A DNA stretch of 30,239 nucleotides from Anaerolineales bacterium UBA5797 (lineage in GTDB: Bacteria; Chloroflexota; Anaerolineae; Anaerolineales; Villigracilaceae): positions 1 through 30,239 of the forward strand of contig DIDP01000063.1 in the NCBI GenBank assembly GCA_002418205.1, read 5' to 3'. The notes beneath the pieces were generated by a model. The model searched no databases. It was given only the letters and a program-made list of their open reading frames with translations, and had not been told where the DNA came from. Position 1 is the stretch's first letter, and every line of letters starts with the position of its first letter. This document shows positions 15,398-23,314 of this stretch, piece after piece. Position numbers and translations under genes: made by a program.

Positions 15398-15429
15398 ATC
15401 ACGGAGAAGTTATAATCTCCGTGATTTTT
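15398..15429 (+). terminator. Terminator after the HEAT gene
   Basis: ATCACGGAGA pairs with TCTCCGTGAT (15416-15425) around an 8-nt loop and ends in TTTTT. It separates the protease/HEAT operon from the AEC transporter operon. Confidence 0.88.
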
Positions 15430-15447
15430 GTGTAACGACAGGTCAGC

Positions 15448-16365
15448 ATGTCCTTTTCCGTATTACTCTCCACTTTTGCGAATAACATCCTCCCGATCAT
15501 TTTGCTCGGAAGCGCCGGTTTCGCGCTCGGCAAGGTGCTGCATGTGGAGGCGCGCACCCTGGGGCGCGTGGTCTTCTATATTTTCAGTCCCGTATTGATC
15601 TTTGATTTGTTGATCAACAGCCAGGTGAAATTGAGTGAAGCGGCTGTCGTGATCGGCTTTACGGTTTCCATTGTTCTGCTCATGGGCGTGCTTGCCTTCC
15701 TGCTGGGATATTTTCTGAAACTGGAACGTTCCGCGTTGACCGCCATCATCATTACGACGATGTTCGCCAATACCGGCAACTACGGACTGCCGCTGGTTTC
15801 CTTTGCCTTCGGTGAGAATGCCCTGCCGTATGCCGGTGTGTATTTTGTGACCACAACCTTCATGTTTTACACGTTGGGGGTCCTCATTGCTTCATTGGGA
15901 CACATGAACTTCAAGGAGGCGGCGCTCGGTCTGCTGAGGATCCCGACCATGTACGCGGTACTGCTGGCGATCCTGATCAACACCTTCGACGTGCAGATCC
16001 CCATGTCCGTGGACCGCGCTGTGCAACTCGCCGCGGACGGGACCATTCCGTTGATGCTCGTCCTGCTAGGCGTGCAATTGACGAAGGTCGAGATTTCGAG
16101 CAACCTGCGCGCCTTGCAATTGAGCGTGGGATTGAGGATGTTGATCGCTCCGGCGCTGGCATTGTTGTTGACCGCGCTCTTTGGGATTCAAGGGCTTGCC
16201 CGTCAGGGGAGCGTGACCCAGGCATCCATGCCGAGCATGGTCAGCGCGACGGTGCTGGCAACCGAATACCAACTGGACGCGAAACTGGTCACTGCCATTG
16301 TGTTCATCAGCACTTTGATCAGCCCGTTGACGTTGACTCCCCTGCTTGTGTTCCTCGGACGTTGA
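15448..16365 (+). CDS. AEC (auxin efflux carrier) family transporter
   Basis: 305 residues, almost wholly hydrophobic, with roughly 8-10 membrane segments in two halves. Typical features are the N-terminal LLSTFANNILPIILLGSAGF, the glycine/asparagine motif FANTGNYGLPLVSFAFGE in the middle and the C-terminal QASMPSMVSATVLATEYQLD. The family exports or imports small organic acids (malate, malonate and others) by secondary transport; the substrate is not predictable here. First gene of a compact operon: the next start is 1 base after its stop. Confidence 0.93.
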   Translation: MSFSVLLSTFANNILPIILLGSAGFALGKVLHVEARTLGRVVFYIFSPVLIFDLLINSQVKLSEAAVVIGFTVSIVLLMGVLAFLLGYFLKLERSALTAIIITTMFANTGNYGLPLVSFAFGENALPYAGVYFVTTTFMFYTLGVLIASLGHMNFKEAALGLLRIPTMYAVLLAILINTFDVQIPMSVDRAVQLAADGTIPLMLVLLGVQLTKVEISSNLRALQLSVGLRMLIAPALALLLTALFGIQGLARQGSVTQASMPSMVSATVLATEYQLDAKLVTAIVFISTLISPLTLTPLLVFLGR

Positions 16366-16366
16366 G

Positions 16367-17590
16367 ATGAAACACGTGCCCCGTTCGTTCCTCCTTGTTC
16401 TCGTTGCCGCGTCAGTTTTATTTAACGCGCGGCAGGCACAGGCCCAGTCCGGGATCGAGATGGAGCTTTCCGCCTCGTATGTGTTTGGGGAGCAGATCAC
16501 TTTCGTCGCACAGATCCGATCCCCGATCCAGATTCAGAGTGCTTCCATCGTCATCGTCGATGAAGCGCAGGGCATCACGCACGTCCAACCGGTCGCGTTC
16601 GATGCCGCGGGCAGGTCCGAATATCGTTTCGACGTGCGGCAGAATTCCGTGCACCCTTTTGCAAATGTCGTCTGGCGTTATGATCTGACCATGCCAGGCG
16701 GCAATGTGGTGCAAAGCCCGTCGGGGGCGATTCGATACATCGACGACCGCTTCACCTGGCAGACGCTCGAAGCGGATGCGCTTCGCGTTCATTGGTACGA
16801 AGGCGGCGATGAGTTCGGCCGCGCTGCGTTGAACGCCGGGCAGGCGGGTTTGCGAAGCATCGGCGAAATCATCCCGCTCGATTCATCGAAGCCTGTGGAT
16901 GTTTACATCTATGCCAATGCCGGTGACCTGCGCGCCACGTTGTATGATTCACAGGAGAACTGGGTGGCGGGTCATGCGGATTCGGCGGCGGGTATCATCA
17001 TGGTCATGGTCGAGCCGAACTCGAATTACGGCATCACCATGGAGCAGCGCATTCCGCACGAACTCATGCACGTGATGTTGTATCGGCAGATCGGCGCGGG
17101 CTACAGGAACATCCCTGCCTGGTTGAAGGAGGGTATCGCAGTCCTCGCGGAAGTCTATCCCAACCCCGATTACAACATCTTCCTGACGGATGCCAGCGCG
17201 CGGGATGCGTTGATCCCGATCCGGGACCTGTGCGCCTCCTTCTCCCCGCAAATTGATTCCGCCTTTCTGGCATATTCCGAAGCCCGGTCCTTTACCAGTT
17301 ATCTGCGCGGCTTATACGGTTCGGACGGATTGCTGGACCTCGCCAGAGCCTATGCCTCCGGTGTGGATTGCGAGCGCGGACCCGAGCGCGTCTTTGGTAT
17401 CTCGCTTGCCAAACTGGAAATGGACTGGCGCAGGTCGGTGTTGGGACAGAATTCCGTATGGTCGGGCATTGAAGGTCTTGTCCCGTATTTTGCATTGTTG
17501 TGTCTGGTTGTGGCTGTCCCGTTTATCGGGATCATCAGAGCCATGCGCTTGAAAGGAGACTCACATGGATCGAAACCCTTTGCGAGATGA
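16367..17590 (+). CDS. Peptidase MA-family (gluzincin) metallopeptidase, membrane anchored
   Basis: 407 residues from ATG at 16367, one base after the AEC stop. A signal peptide (about 1-27) is followed by an N-terminal beta domain (30-125). The zinc protease domain carries HELMH (His231, Glu232, His235) and the downstream WLKEG with Glu255 as probable third ligand, the gluzincin pattern of the peptidase MA-like family. A C-terminal membrane helix (about 375-397, FALLCLVVAVPFIGIIRAM) and basic tail anchor it, so the catalytic domain faces outside. Its last 26 bases overlap the acylphosphatase gene. Substrate unknown. Confidence 0.88.
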   Translation: MKHVPRSFLLVLVAASVLFNARQAQAQSGIEMELSASYVFGEQITFVAQIRSPIQIQSASIVIVDEAQGITHVQPVAFDAAGRSEYRFDVRQNSVHPFANVVWRYDLTMPGGNVVQSPSGAIRYIDDRFTWQTLEADALRVHWYEGGDEFGRAALNAGQAGLRSIGEIIPLDSSKPVDVYIYANAGDLRATLYDSQENWVAGHADSAAGIIMVMVEPNSNYGITMEQRIPHELMHVMLYRQIGAGYRNIPAWLKEGIAVLAEVYPNPDYNIFLTDASARDALIPIRDLCASFSPQIDSAFLAYSEARSFTSYLRGLYGSDGLLDLARAYASGVDCERGPERVFGISLAKLEMDWRRSVLGQNSVWSGIEGLVPYFALLCLVVAVPFIGIIRAMRLKGDSHGSKPFAR

Positions 17591-17873
17591 AGTTGTCCGG
17601 GCGCACGTCTGGGTGAAGGGACGCGTGCAGGGAGTGGGGTTCCGCGCGCATGTGGAGTACGCCGCGCGGATGGTTGGCCAAGTCACCGGCTGGGTGCGAA
17701 ACGTTGGCTATGATACGGTGGAAGCGGTCGCAGAGGGGGAGCGCGGGAAAGTGGAACAGTTTATCGAAATGATGAAGCAGGGCCCGAGCATGTCGCGGGT
17801 GGATGAGTCAACGGTGGAGTGGGAGGATGTCACAGGCGAGTTTCGCGAGTTCGGGGTGAGGCGGAGTATGTAG
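17565..17873 (+). CDS. acyP: Acylphosphatase
   Basis: 102 residues, cytoplasmic. The signature VWVKGRVQGVGFRAHVEYAA followed by GWVRN gives the catalytic Arg27 and Asn46. The enzyme hydrolyses acyl phosphates such as acetyl- or carbamoyl-phosphate. Length is normal. GGAG lies 7 bases before ATG, and the start lies inside the end of the metallopeptidase gene (26-base overlap), so it is translated as part of the operon. Confidence 0.95.
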   Translation: MDRNPLRDEVVRAHVWVKGRVQGVGFRAHVEYAARMVGQVTGWVRNVGYDTVEAVAEGERGKVEQFIEMMKQGPSMSRVDESTVEWEDVTGEFREFGVRRSM

Positions 17874-17896
17874 AACCTGTTTGGAAAGGAGCCAAT

Positions 17897-18472
17897 ATGT
17901 TGATCGATACATTGGCGGAAAATCCCTGGCTGGTGGCGGTGACATGGGGAGTGTTGAGCATCTTTGATTTTACGGCAACGATGGTCTACTCGAAAGCCTA
18001 CCGGGAATTCTTGAGTGTCAACATCACTTATGAAGGGGGCATGGAGATGAACCCGGTCTTCGAGAAGGATGTTCAGCAATTAAGATGGTTCAGTCCGCGC
18101 TATTTCGTTTCGATGCTGGTCGTTGCTTTGCTCATCGCGCTTGCAGGGATTTGGTTCCCGACTGTGTGGTTCGAGATGCTGGCTGGGGCGGCGTTACTGT
18201 TGGTCCTCATCACGGATTTGCGTCATATCGAAAACCTGGGCATAGTCTGGTTTTTGATATCCAATCCCAATAGCTTCAAGGGAAAGATCGAGCAGAGTTA
18301 TGCCCTTTCACAACGGCGGGTCGCGGTTGGGACATTCAATATCGGCATGCTTTATTTGATTGTTTTCTTTTTGGTCGGACGCGTTTTCTTCATCGGTGGT
18401 GCGGTGATTTGTGTGTTGTTTGCAATCAGACACTTACTGTTGTCGAGCAGAAAGCTTCGAAAGACTTCTTAA
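17897..18472 (+). CDS. Integral membrane protein of unknown function
   Basis: 191 residues from the ATG at 17897, which has GGAG 6 bases upstream; the frame opens earlier but overlaps acyP. About four or five membrane segments are visible: around 12-30, 72-94, 95-112, 145-165 and 166-182. A conserved-looking loop reads AYREFLSVNITYEGGMEMNP. No catalytic motif or family is recognised. It is the last gene of the operon, 23 bases after acyP; an antisense group II intron begins only 8 bases after its stop. Confidence 0.8.
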   Translation: MLIDTLAENPWLVAVTWGVLSIFDFTATMVYSKAYREFLSVNITYEGGMEMNPVFEKDVQQLRWFSPRYFVSMLVVALLIALAGIWFPTVWFEMLAGAALLLVLITDLRHIENLGIVWFLISNPNSFKGKIEQSYALSQRRVAVGTFNIGMLYLIVFFLVGRVFFIGGAVICVLFAIRHLLLSSRKLRKTS

Positions 18473-18479
18473 GCAAACC

Positions 18480-19172
18480 GTTGAGTAGGCGTCCAGCGAG
18501 TACCTGTTGGATAACAAAGCACCTTTCCAGATGCCCCTCTACGAACCGGGTGTGCCCGTTTCCTTAGCACCCGATTCTCCAGTCAGTCTTAATTCACCTT
18601 GATTGAGAACAATATCTATGAATTTGTGATTTTGGGCCATCCGGCTAACTCTCCATTCAAAAGATATTTTACCCACCGGCCTAACCTTGCGTTGTAGCTG
18701 GCTTTCCCAGTTCCCCTGATGAGGTGTGACTGCCACGACAACTATTGAGGCTCCATGACACTATGGCTTACGTCACATAGGTCATCCTGTATTCCGCGCA
18801 TCGAATGGACGTAATAGGTTACCGTAGGTACTCTGTTCATTTCCTTTCCACCATTCATTTTGAGGTGGATTTGCAAGAAGAGTTGCAGCAATACGTCTGG
18901 GAGTTATTGCTGCCATGCGAGGTACGGGTTTCAGCCAGTTTGCCTATAGAGGAACGGTTTCCACTTCGGAAACTGGAGTCCAGACAATTCAGTCTTTACC
19001 TTAGTAACCAGCCGTAGCGAAATCGTCTTAAAAGTCTAAGGCCTTTCTCAATTCACTTTACCTGGATGCTTTGCTCTGTCTTCCCTTTCGGTCTGACCTT
19101 ACCAGGTTCGACTCTTAATTCTTTCACCTGGCTCTGCTTGACAGGGAATCCCCTGGTCGTTCAACAGCGCAC
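18480..19172 (-). mobile_element. ORF-less group II intron (degenerate), minus strand
   Basis: Read on the minus strand this 693-nt stretch begins with GTGCGC, matching the group II 5' consensus GUGYG. Domain I follows with recognisable blocks such as GAGTCGAACCTGGTAAGGTC and GGCAAACTGGCTGAAACCCG. A short domain IV stem (AATATCT at 18668-18662 pairing with AGATATT at 18617-18611) leaves only about 58 nt, so there is no reverse transcriptase or maturase. A domain V hairpin (18577-18543) and a domain VI with a bulged A (18486) complete it, and it ends CTCAAC at 18480, an AY 3' end six bases after the branch A. It lies antisense to the genes on both sides, just after the membrane protein stop. 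Splicing would need an outside maturase. Boundaries are by consensus only. Confidence 0.78.
18543..18577 (-). ncRNA. Group II intron domain V with altered catalytic triad
   Basis: GAATCGGGTG pairs with CACCCGGTTC around a GAAA tetraloop, the domain V shape. The near-invariant AGC triad at positions 2-4 reads AAT. The hairpin is 35 nt instead of 34, with a mispaired inner stem (TGCTAAG/CGGGCA). This suggests the ribozyme is inactive. Confidence 0.7.
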
Positions 19173-19276
19173 CCAAGCCTCTTTCCTTTAACAAAACCCA
19201 ACATTCCTGACCGATGACCAGATGTGAAGGATGTACAAAGCGCCTTGCCGATATTAAAGCAAAGTGCCTGTTTTAC

Positions 19277-19298
19277 TACCAAAACCCTACCAAAACCC
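19277..19298 (+). repeat. Tandem 11-bp direct repeat upstream of tRNA promoter
   Basis: TACCAAAACCC occurs twice in direct succession, ending 3 bases before the -35 box of the tRNA-Ala promoter. It could be an activator site or a chance duplication. The rest of 19173-19301 shows no gene. Confidence 0.5.
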
Positions 19299-19301
19299 TG
19301 C

Positions 19302-19330
19302 TTGACATCGCTTCTTGCGTACAGTAGAAT
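19302..19330 (+). promoter_or_regulatory. Consensus sigma-70 promoter for the tRNA-Ala pair
   Basis: TTGACA (19302-19307), a 17-bp spacer, and TAGAAT (19325-19330); the first tRNA starts 18 bases later. Confidence 0.88.
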
Positions 19331-19348
19331 ACGCTTCGCCTTATTTTT

Positions 19349-19421
19349 GGGCCTGTAGCGCAGTTGGGAGCGCGCCTCAATCGCACTGAGGAGGTCAGGG
19401 GTTCGAATCCCCTCAGGTCCA
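19349..19421 (+). tRNA. tRNA-Ala (anticodon CGC)
   Basis: 73-nt cloverleaf. Acceptor GGGCCTG pairs with CAGGTCC and includes the G3-U70 wobble that marks tRNA-Ala. Anticodon stem CCTCA/TGAGG encloses loop ATCGCAC with anticodon CGC. The T arm is AGGGG-TTCGAAT-CCCCT. A73 is present and no CCA is encoded. Confidence 0.96.
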
Positions 19422-19481
19422 CTGTTCAGTGAAAGGTTATCAGCAATCACTGGACACCTTAAAAACTGATAACTGAAATCC

Positions 19482-19554
19482 GGGCCCATAGCGCAGTTGG
19501 GAGCGCGTCTCAATGGCATTGAGAAGGTCGGGGGTTCGAATCCCCCTGGGTCCA
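19482..19554 (+). tRNA. tRNA-Ala (anticodon GGC)
   Basis: 73-nt cloverleaf. Acceptor GGGCCCA/TGGGTCC includes G3-U70. Anticodon stem TCTCA/TGAGA encloses loop ATGGCAT with anticodon GGC. T loop is TTCGAAT. No CCA is encoded. It lies 60 bases after the CGC gene, and the spacer can fold GTTATCAG with CTGATAAC, perhaps as a processing hairpin. Confidence 0.96.
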
Positions 19555-19598
19555 CTTTTCGAGAAGAGCGATTGTCATCAACGAGGCGGTCGCTCTTG

Positions 19599-19607
19599 TG
19601 CTATAAT
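19599..19607 (+). promoter_or_regulatory. Extended -10 promoter of the leuS T-box leader
   Basis: TGCTATAAT is a perfect TGn-TATAAT extended -10. No -35 fits. An inverted repeat (AAGAGCGA at 19564-19571, TCGCTCTT at 19590-19597) covers the -35 region and may be the tRNA 3' hairpin or an operator. Confidence 0.7.
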
Positions 19608-19612
19608 GAAAA

Positions 19613-19957
19613 GACATAGTTAAAGGTCAGGACAGGAGTAGTAGGTTGTCCCGTCAGCGAGAAGGGAGAGCGAGGTGGAAGCCCTTCACCGGCATCGAAC
19701 GGGAGTGCCATTGTAAGACCGAACTCGCCTGTCACCCTGAGCAGAGGGCTTTCGCCTGAAGTCGAAGGGGACTGTGCTGGTGAACGGAAGTAGTCAGCGC
19801 CGGGAAAGCCCGTTATAGCGATCAGAGAGCGTTTGAAAGTTGGAAGGTTGAACGTTGAAGGATGATAACCTGCAACTTGTGACCTTCAAACCTTCAACCG
19901 AATCCGGGTGGTACCGCGGAGGAATCCTTCGTCCCTGATGTGGATGAAGGGTTTTTT
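19613..19957 (+). promoter_or_regulatory. T-box riboswitch leader, probable leucine specificity
   Basis: The leader contains the T-box core GGGTGGTACCGCGG (19906-19919). It is followed by a terminator hairpin (CCTTCGTCC/GGATGAAGG, 19926-19950) with TTTTTT. The base of stem I is GACAGG (19631-19636) paired with CCTGTC (19728-19733). Directly 5' of that strand, in GAACTCG, is CTC (19724-19726), a Leu codon in the specifier position. Uncharged tRNA-Leu(GAG) would pair with CTC, stabilise the antiterminator and allow transcription into leuS. The middle part (about 19730-19790) contains CACCCTGAG...GTCGAAGGGG, like a dispersed palindrome inserted or recruited as stem II. A GGTTGAA/TTCAACC hairpin just before the T-box is the stem III candidate. 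Confidence 0.9.
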
Positions 19958-19971
19958 GTTTTCTGTGATTT

Positions 19972-20004
19972 GTCATTGCGAGGGTGAAGCCCGGAGCAAT
20001 GACA
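19972..20004. repeat. Short copy of the GTCATTGCGAG dispersed repeat
   Basis: GTCATTGCGAGGGTGAAGCC...GGAGCAATGACAC contains inverted GTCATTG/CAATGAC ends. It lies between the T-box terminator and the small ORF; compare 9782-9863. Confidence 0.6.
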
Positions 20005-20021
20005 CAAGAAAGGAGGCACAA

Positions 20022-20183
20022 ATGAACGAGAGAATGAAATTTAAGTTCGAGGTGGTGCCCTGCCTCCTCGTCCAAAGCGCCTTCCAGCCGCGATCGCGCA
20101 CACCGGCGATGCGAATCGCCAATGTCGCGCGCCTCCTTCAATGGATCATTTCCCTGAACTACAGCGGCGTTCAGCCAGCCTGA
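20022..20183 (+). CDS. Small ORF between T-box and leuS (53 aa), unknown
   Basis: The ATG has an excellent ribosome binding site (AAAGGAGG, 5 bases upstream). The frame MNERMKFKFEVVPCLLVQSA...RIANVARLLQWIISLNYSG ends with TGA 50 bases before leuS. The product is basic and partly helical. I do not recognise it. Its position behind the T-box means it would be made only when leucyl-tRNA is scarce. It could be a small functional protein, a second-layer leader peptide, or a remnant of a larger gene. The same frame opens upstream at 19908 inside the T-box, but that part is RNA and not coding. Confidence 0.45.
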   Translation: MNERMKFKFEVVPCLLVQSAFQPRSRTPAMRIANVARLLQWIISLNYSGVQPA

Positions 20184-20233
20184 CACCTTGAACCTGGAGC
20201 ATGAAATTTGAAACTTATAAACATGAGGTAAGA

Positions 20234-22972
20234 ATGTCTGCCGTAAAGGAAACCAAAACAACAAACGGGACGGTTGCGAAGAAATCGTCCTCAAAAGGGA
20301 AGAAACCCGCGAATGTTAAGAAAACAGCGGTCAAAACTTCGTCGCAGAAGGCAAGAAAGGCAGCCAGCAATACAGCAGCCAGGGCGATCATGACCGCGCC
20401 TGCAAAATCCATCATGCCTGTGGAGAAGAAACAGTCCGCCATTCAGGCAGTAAAGGAAGTGAAACCTGTGAAGGAAGAGACCAGAAAAGATATATCCTAC
20501 AATCCCAAAGCCATCGAGCATAAATGGCAGGAAAAATGGGAAGCGGACAAGTTGTACCGGTCCGTGATCGATGAGAGCAAGCCAAAACACTACGCGCTGA
20601 CGATGCTGCCGTATCCAAGCGGTGACCTGCATATCGGTCACTGGTATGCGATGACCCCGTCCGATGCGCGTGCCCGTTTCATGCGCATGCGCGGCTACAA
20701 CGTGTTGTTCCCGATGGGGTTCGACGCGTTCGGTCTGCCCGCGGAGAATGCCGCCATCAAGGAGGGCATTCATCCGATGAAGCGCACATACGAGAACATC
20801 GAGCGTATGCGCAAACAAATGAAGACCATGGGCGCGATGTTCGATTGGGAGCGCGAGGCGGTTTCATCCGACCCGGAATATTACAAGTGGACCGAGTGGT
20901 TCTTCATCCAGCTATATAAAGCCGGGCTGGCATACCGCAAATTGTCCGCAGTGGATTGGTGCCCGAAGGATAACACCACGCTGGCACGTGAACAGGTGAT
21001 CGGTGAGGACCGCCGCTGTGAGCGCTGTGGGACGCCCGTCGTCAAAAAGGAACTGGAACAATGGTTTTTCCGCGCGACAAAATATGCGGACGAACTGTTG
21101 AACTTCGACGGACTGGATTGGCCCGAGCGCGTCAAGACCCTGCAGACCAACTGGATCAACCGCAGTGAAGGCGCCTCGGTGATCTTTAAAACCGAATCAG
21201 GTGACGAAATCGAGATCTTTACCACCCGCCCCGATACGCTGTGGGGCGCGACCTTCATGGTCTTCTCGCCCGAACATCCACTGGTTGACAAGGTCACCAC
21301 ACCTGAGAACAAAGCCGCGGTCGAAGCCTACCAGGCGCAGGCTGCGCGTCAATCGGACATCGAGCGCGAAGCCGTGGACAAGGAAAAGACGGGCGTCTTC
21401 ACAGGCGGGTATGCCATCAATCCCGTCAACAACGAGCGCATCCCGATCTGGGTCGCGGATTACGTGTTGATGTCCTACGGCACCGGCGCGATCATGGCTG
21501 TCCCTGCACACGACGAGCGCGACTTCGCATTTGCCAAAAAGTATGGTCTGCCCATCGTCGAGGTGATCAGGCCCGAGGGTCAGGAGGAAGCGGGCGAATT
21601 GCAGGAGGCATATATCGGTGAAGGCGTCATGGTCAACTCCGGTCCGTTCAACGGCACGAAGGTCAACACCGAAAAAGGACGCAAGAATCCCGGCATCAGC
21701 GCGGTCATCGACTGGCTGGAGGAAAAGGGCATCGGCAAAGAGTCGGTCAACTATCGTTACCGCGACTGGCTGATCTCGCGTCAACGTTATTGGGGCGCGC
21801 CCATCCCCATGATCCATTGTGATGTGCATGGGTGGAATCCCGTGCCGGAGGATCAATTGCCGGTGATGTTGCCCGAAGATGTGGAATGGAAACCGACGGG
21901 CGAGTCGCCTTTGAAATTGCACCCGACATGGAAGAACACCACCTGTCCTGTATGCGGCGAACCTGCCACGCGCGAGACCGATACGATGGACACCTTCATG
22001 TGTTCGTCGTGGTATCACCTGCGTTATCTGAGCCCGCATTACGATAAGGGTCCGTTCGACGAAGCCGAATACAACTATTGGATGCCGGTTGATACCTACA
22101 CCGGCGGCATCGAACATGCGACCATGCATCTGTTATATACGCGCTTCTTCCATAAGGCATTGCGCGATGCAGGCATCGTTGAAGGCAACGAGCCGATGAT
22201 GCAGTTACGCAATCAGGGCATGGTGCTGGGCGAAGACAACGAGAAGATGTCGAAGAGCCGCGGCAATGTCATTGCGCCGGACGTGTTGGTGGACCGGTAC
22301 GGTGCCGACACTGTCCGCGCCTACATCATGTTCTTCGCACGTTGGGAGATGGGCGCGCCCTGGGATTCACAGGGCATCGAAGGATCGGCGCGTTGGATTC
22401 GCCGCATCTGGGTTCTGTTCACAGACCCTTCGACCACCGCTCAGGACGCGTCAGACTCATCCGGGTCTGCCTCCGCTGAAGTGAAACGGACTCTGCGCCG
22501 AAAAGCCCATCAGACCCTGCGCAAGGTGACTCATGACTTCGAGAACTTCGAATTCAACACCATCGTCTCATCGTTAATGGAACTGCTCAACGAGATGTAC
22601 AAGGCGCGTGAAGCGGGAGCAGTTGGAAGTCCCGAATGGAACGAGGCCCAGGATATTTACCTGCGCATGCTGGCGCCTGTTGCACCGCACATCGCCGAGG
22701 AGTTGTGGACGAATCATCTGGGCAAACCATACTCGATCCACCAGCAACAGTGGCCCAAGTTCGATGAGGAGGCCGCGAAGGAGGATGTGATCGAGTTGCC
22801 GGTGCAGATCAATGGCAAGGTGCGCGACCGCATCACGGTCCCGGCTGAAGCGGGTGAGGAGGAGATCAAAGCCGCGGCGCTGGCAAGCGAGACCGTCCGA
22901 AAGTATCTGGATGGGAAGGAACCGAAGAAGGTGATCGTGGCGCACAAGCGCCTGGTGAGCATCGTCATCTAA
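20234..22972 (+). CDS. leuS: Leucyl-tRNA synthetase with basic N-terminal extension
   Basis: 912 residues from the ATG preceded by GAGG (5-base spacing); a further ATG at 20201 has poor spacing. The class I core starts near residue 89 (YNPKAIEHKWQEKWE). It carries HIGH at 133-136 (PYPSGDLHIGHW), zinc-type Cys pairs (CERCGTPV; CPVCGEPATRE), the CP1 editing domain (TTRPDTLWGATF and MAVPAHDERDFAF with its conserved Asp), KMSKS at 671-675, and the anticodon-binding and C-terminal LeuRS domains (VQINGKVRDRITV). The first ~88 residues are an unusual low-complexity, Lys/Ala/Ser/Thr-rich segment (about 19 Lys in 85), like a histone-H1-type tail. Transcription is expected to be under the T-box. Confidence 0.97.
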   Translation: MSAVKETKTTNGTVAKKSSSKGKKPANVKKTAVKTSSQKARKAASNTAARAIMTAPAKSIMPVEKKQSAIQAVKEVKPVKEETRKDISYNPKAIEHKWQEKWEADKLYRSVIDESKPKHYALTMLPYPSGDLHIGHWYAMTPSDARARFMRMRGYNVLFPMGFDAFGLPAENAAIKEGIHPMKRTYENIERMRKQMKTMGAMFDWEREAVSSDPEYYKWTEWFFIQLYKAGLAYRKLSAVDWCPKDNTTLAREQVIGEDRRCERCGTPVVKKELEQWFFRATKYADELLNFDGLDWPERVKTLQTNWINRSEGASVIFKTESGDEIEIFTTRPDTLWGATFMVFSPEHPLVDKVTTPENKAAVEAYQAQAARQSDIEREAVDKEKTGVFTGGYAINPVNNERIPIWVADYVLMSYGTGAIMAVPAHDERDFAFAKKYGLPIVEVIRPEGQEEAGELQEAYIGEGVMVNSGPFNGTKVNTEKGRKNPGISAVIDWLEEKGIGKESVNYRYRDWLISRQRYWGAPIPMIHCDVHGWNPVPEDQLPVMLPEDVEWKPTGESPLKLHPTWKNTTCPVCGEPATRETDTMDTFMCSSWYHLRYLSPHYDKGPFDEAEYNYWMPVDTYTGGIEHATMHLLYTRFFHKALRDAGIVEGNEPMMQLRNQGMVLGEDNEKMSKSRGNVIAPDVLVDRYGADTVRAYIMFFARWEMGAPWDSQGIEGSARWIRRIWVLFTDPSTTAQDASDSSGSASAEVKRTLRRKAHQTLRKVTHDFENFEFNTIVSSLMELLNEMYKAREAGAVGSPEWNEAQDIYLRMLAPVAPHIAEELWTNHLGKPYSIHQQQWPKFDEEAAKEDVIELPVQINGKVRDRITVPAEAGEEEIKAAALASETVRKYLDGKEPKKVIVAHKRLVSIVI

Positions 22973-23008
22973 ACCCTGAACGCGCCGGTCATCGAACCGT
23001 GCATTTCG

Positions 23009-23046
23009 GCGGTGGGCTTTCCGATTGGAGAGTCCACCGCTTTTTT
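23009..23046 (+). terminator. Terminator after leuS
   Basis: GCGGTGGGCT pairs with AGTCCACCGC (23031-23040; one G-T pair), followed by TTTTTT. Confidence 0.9.
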
Positions 23047-23314
23047 GATTTGTGCCTCCTACCGCGGTACTAAAAATTCCGCCCATTTTTGTCATCGCAA
23101 TCAAATTGCAATCTCCCGGCAACTTTCCTGTAACGTCACAAGGTAAGGGCGAGTCATACAATGGAATGGAATTAATTTTCCAATTCTGTTGAAACTCATG
23201 ACACTTTCTACGCGGGAAATAAAAGTATATGGAGTTGTTGTGGGCAGCGCCAATCAATTCTTGTTTTGATTGTATTTTGATAAACCAAACCAATTTCATA
23301 AGGAGAGTGAACCC

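Noticed and set aside
18539..19017. ORFs of 65 and 70 codons (18539-18736 minus, 18805-19017 plus)
   Set aside because: Both lie inside the group II intron RNA domains; no reverse-transcriptase motifs are present.
19124..19555. 143-codon minus-strand ORF reading GFEPPTFSMPLRRAPNCAMGP and GIRTPDLLSAIEARSQLRYRP
   Set aside because: This is the antisense translation of the two tRNA-Ala genes, a well-known artefact in protein databases; it also overlaps the group II intron 5' end.
19794..20294. 166-codon minus-strand ORF over the T-box and small ORF
   Set aside because: It covers the T-box core, terminator and ribosome binding sites on the opposite strand and has no motif.
21197..22129. 310-codon minus-strand ORF inside leuS
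   Set aside because: Antisense shadow of a GC-rich conserved gene; no start signal or recognisable domain.
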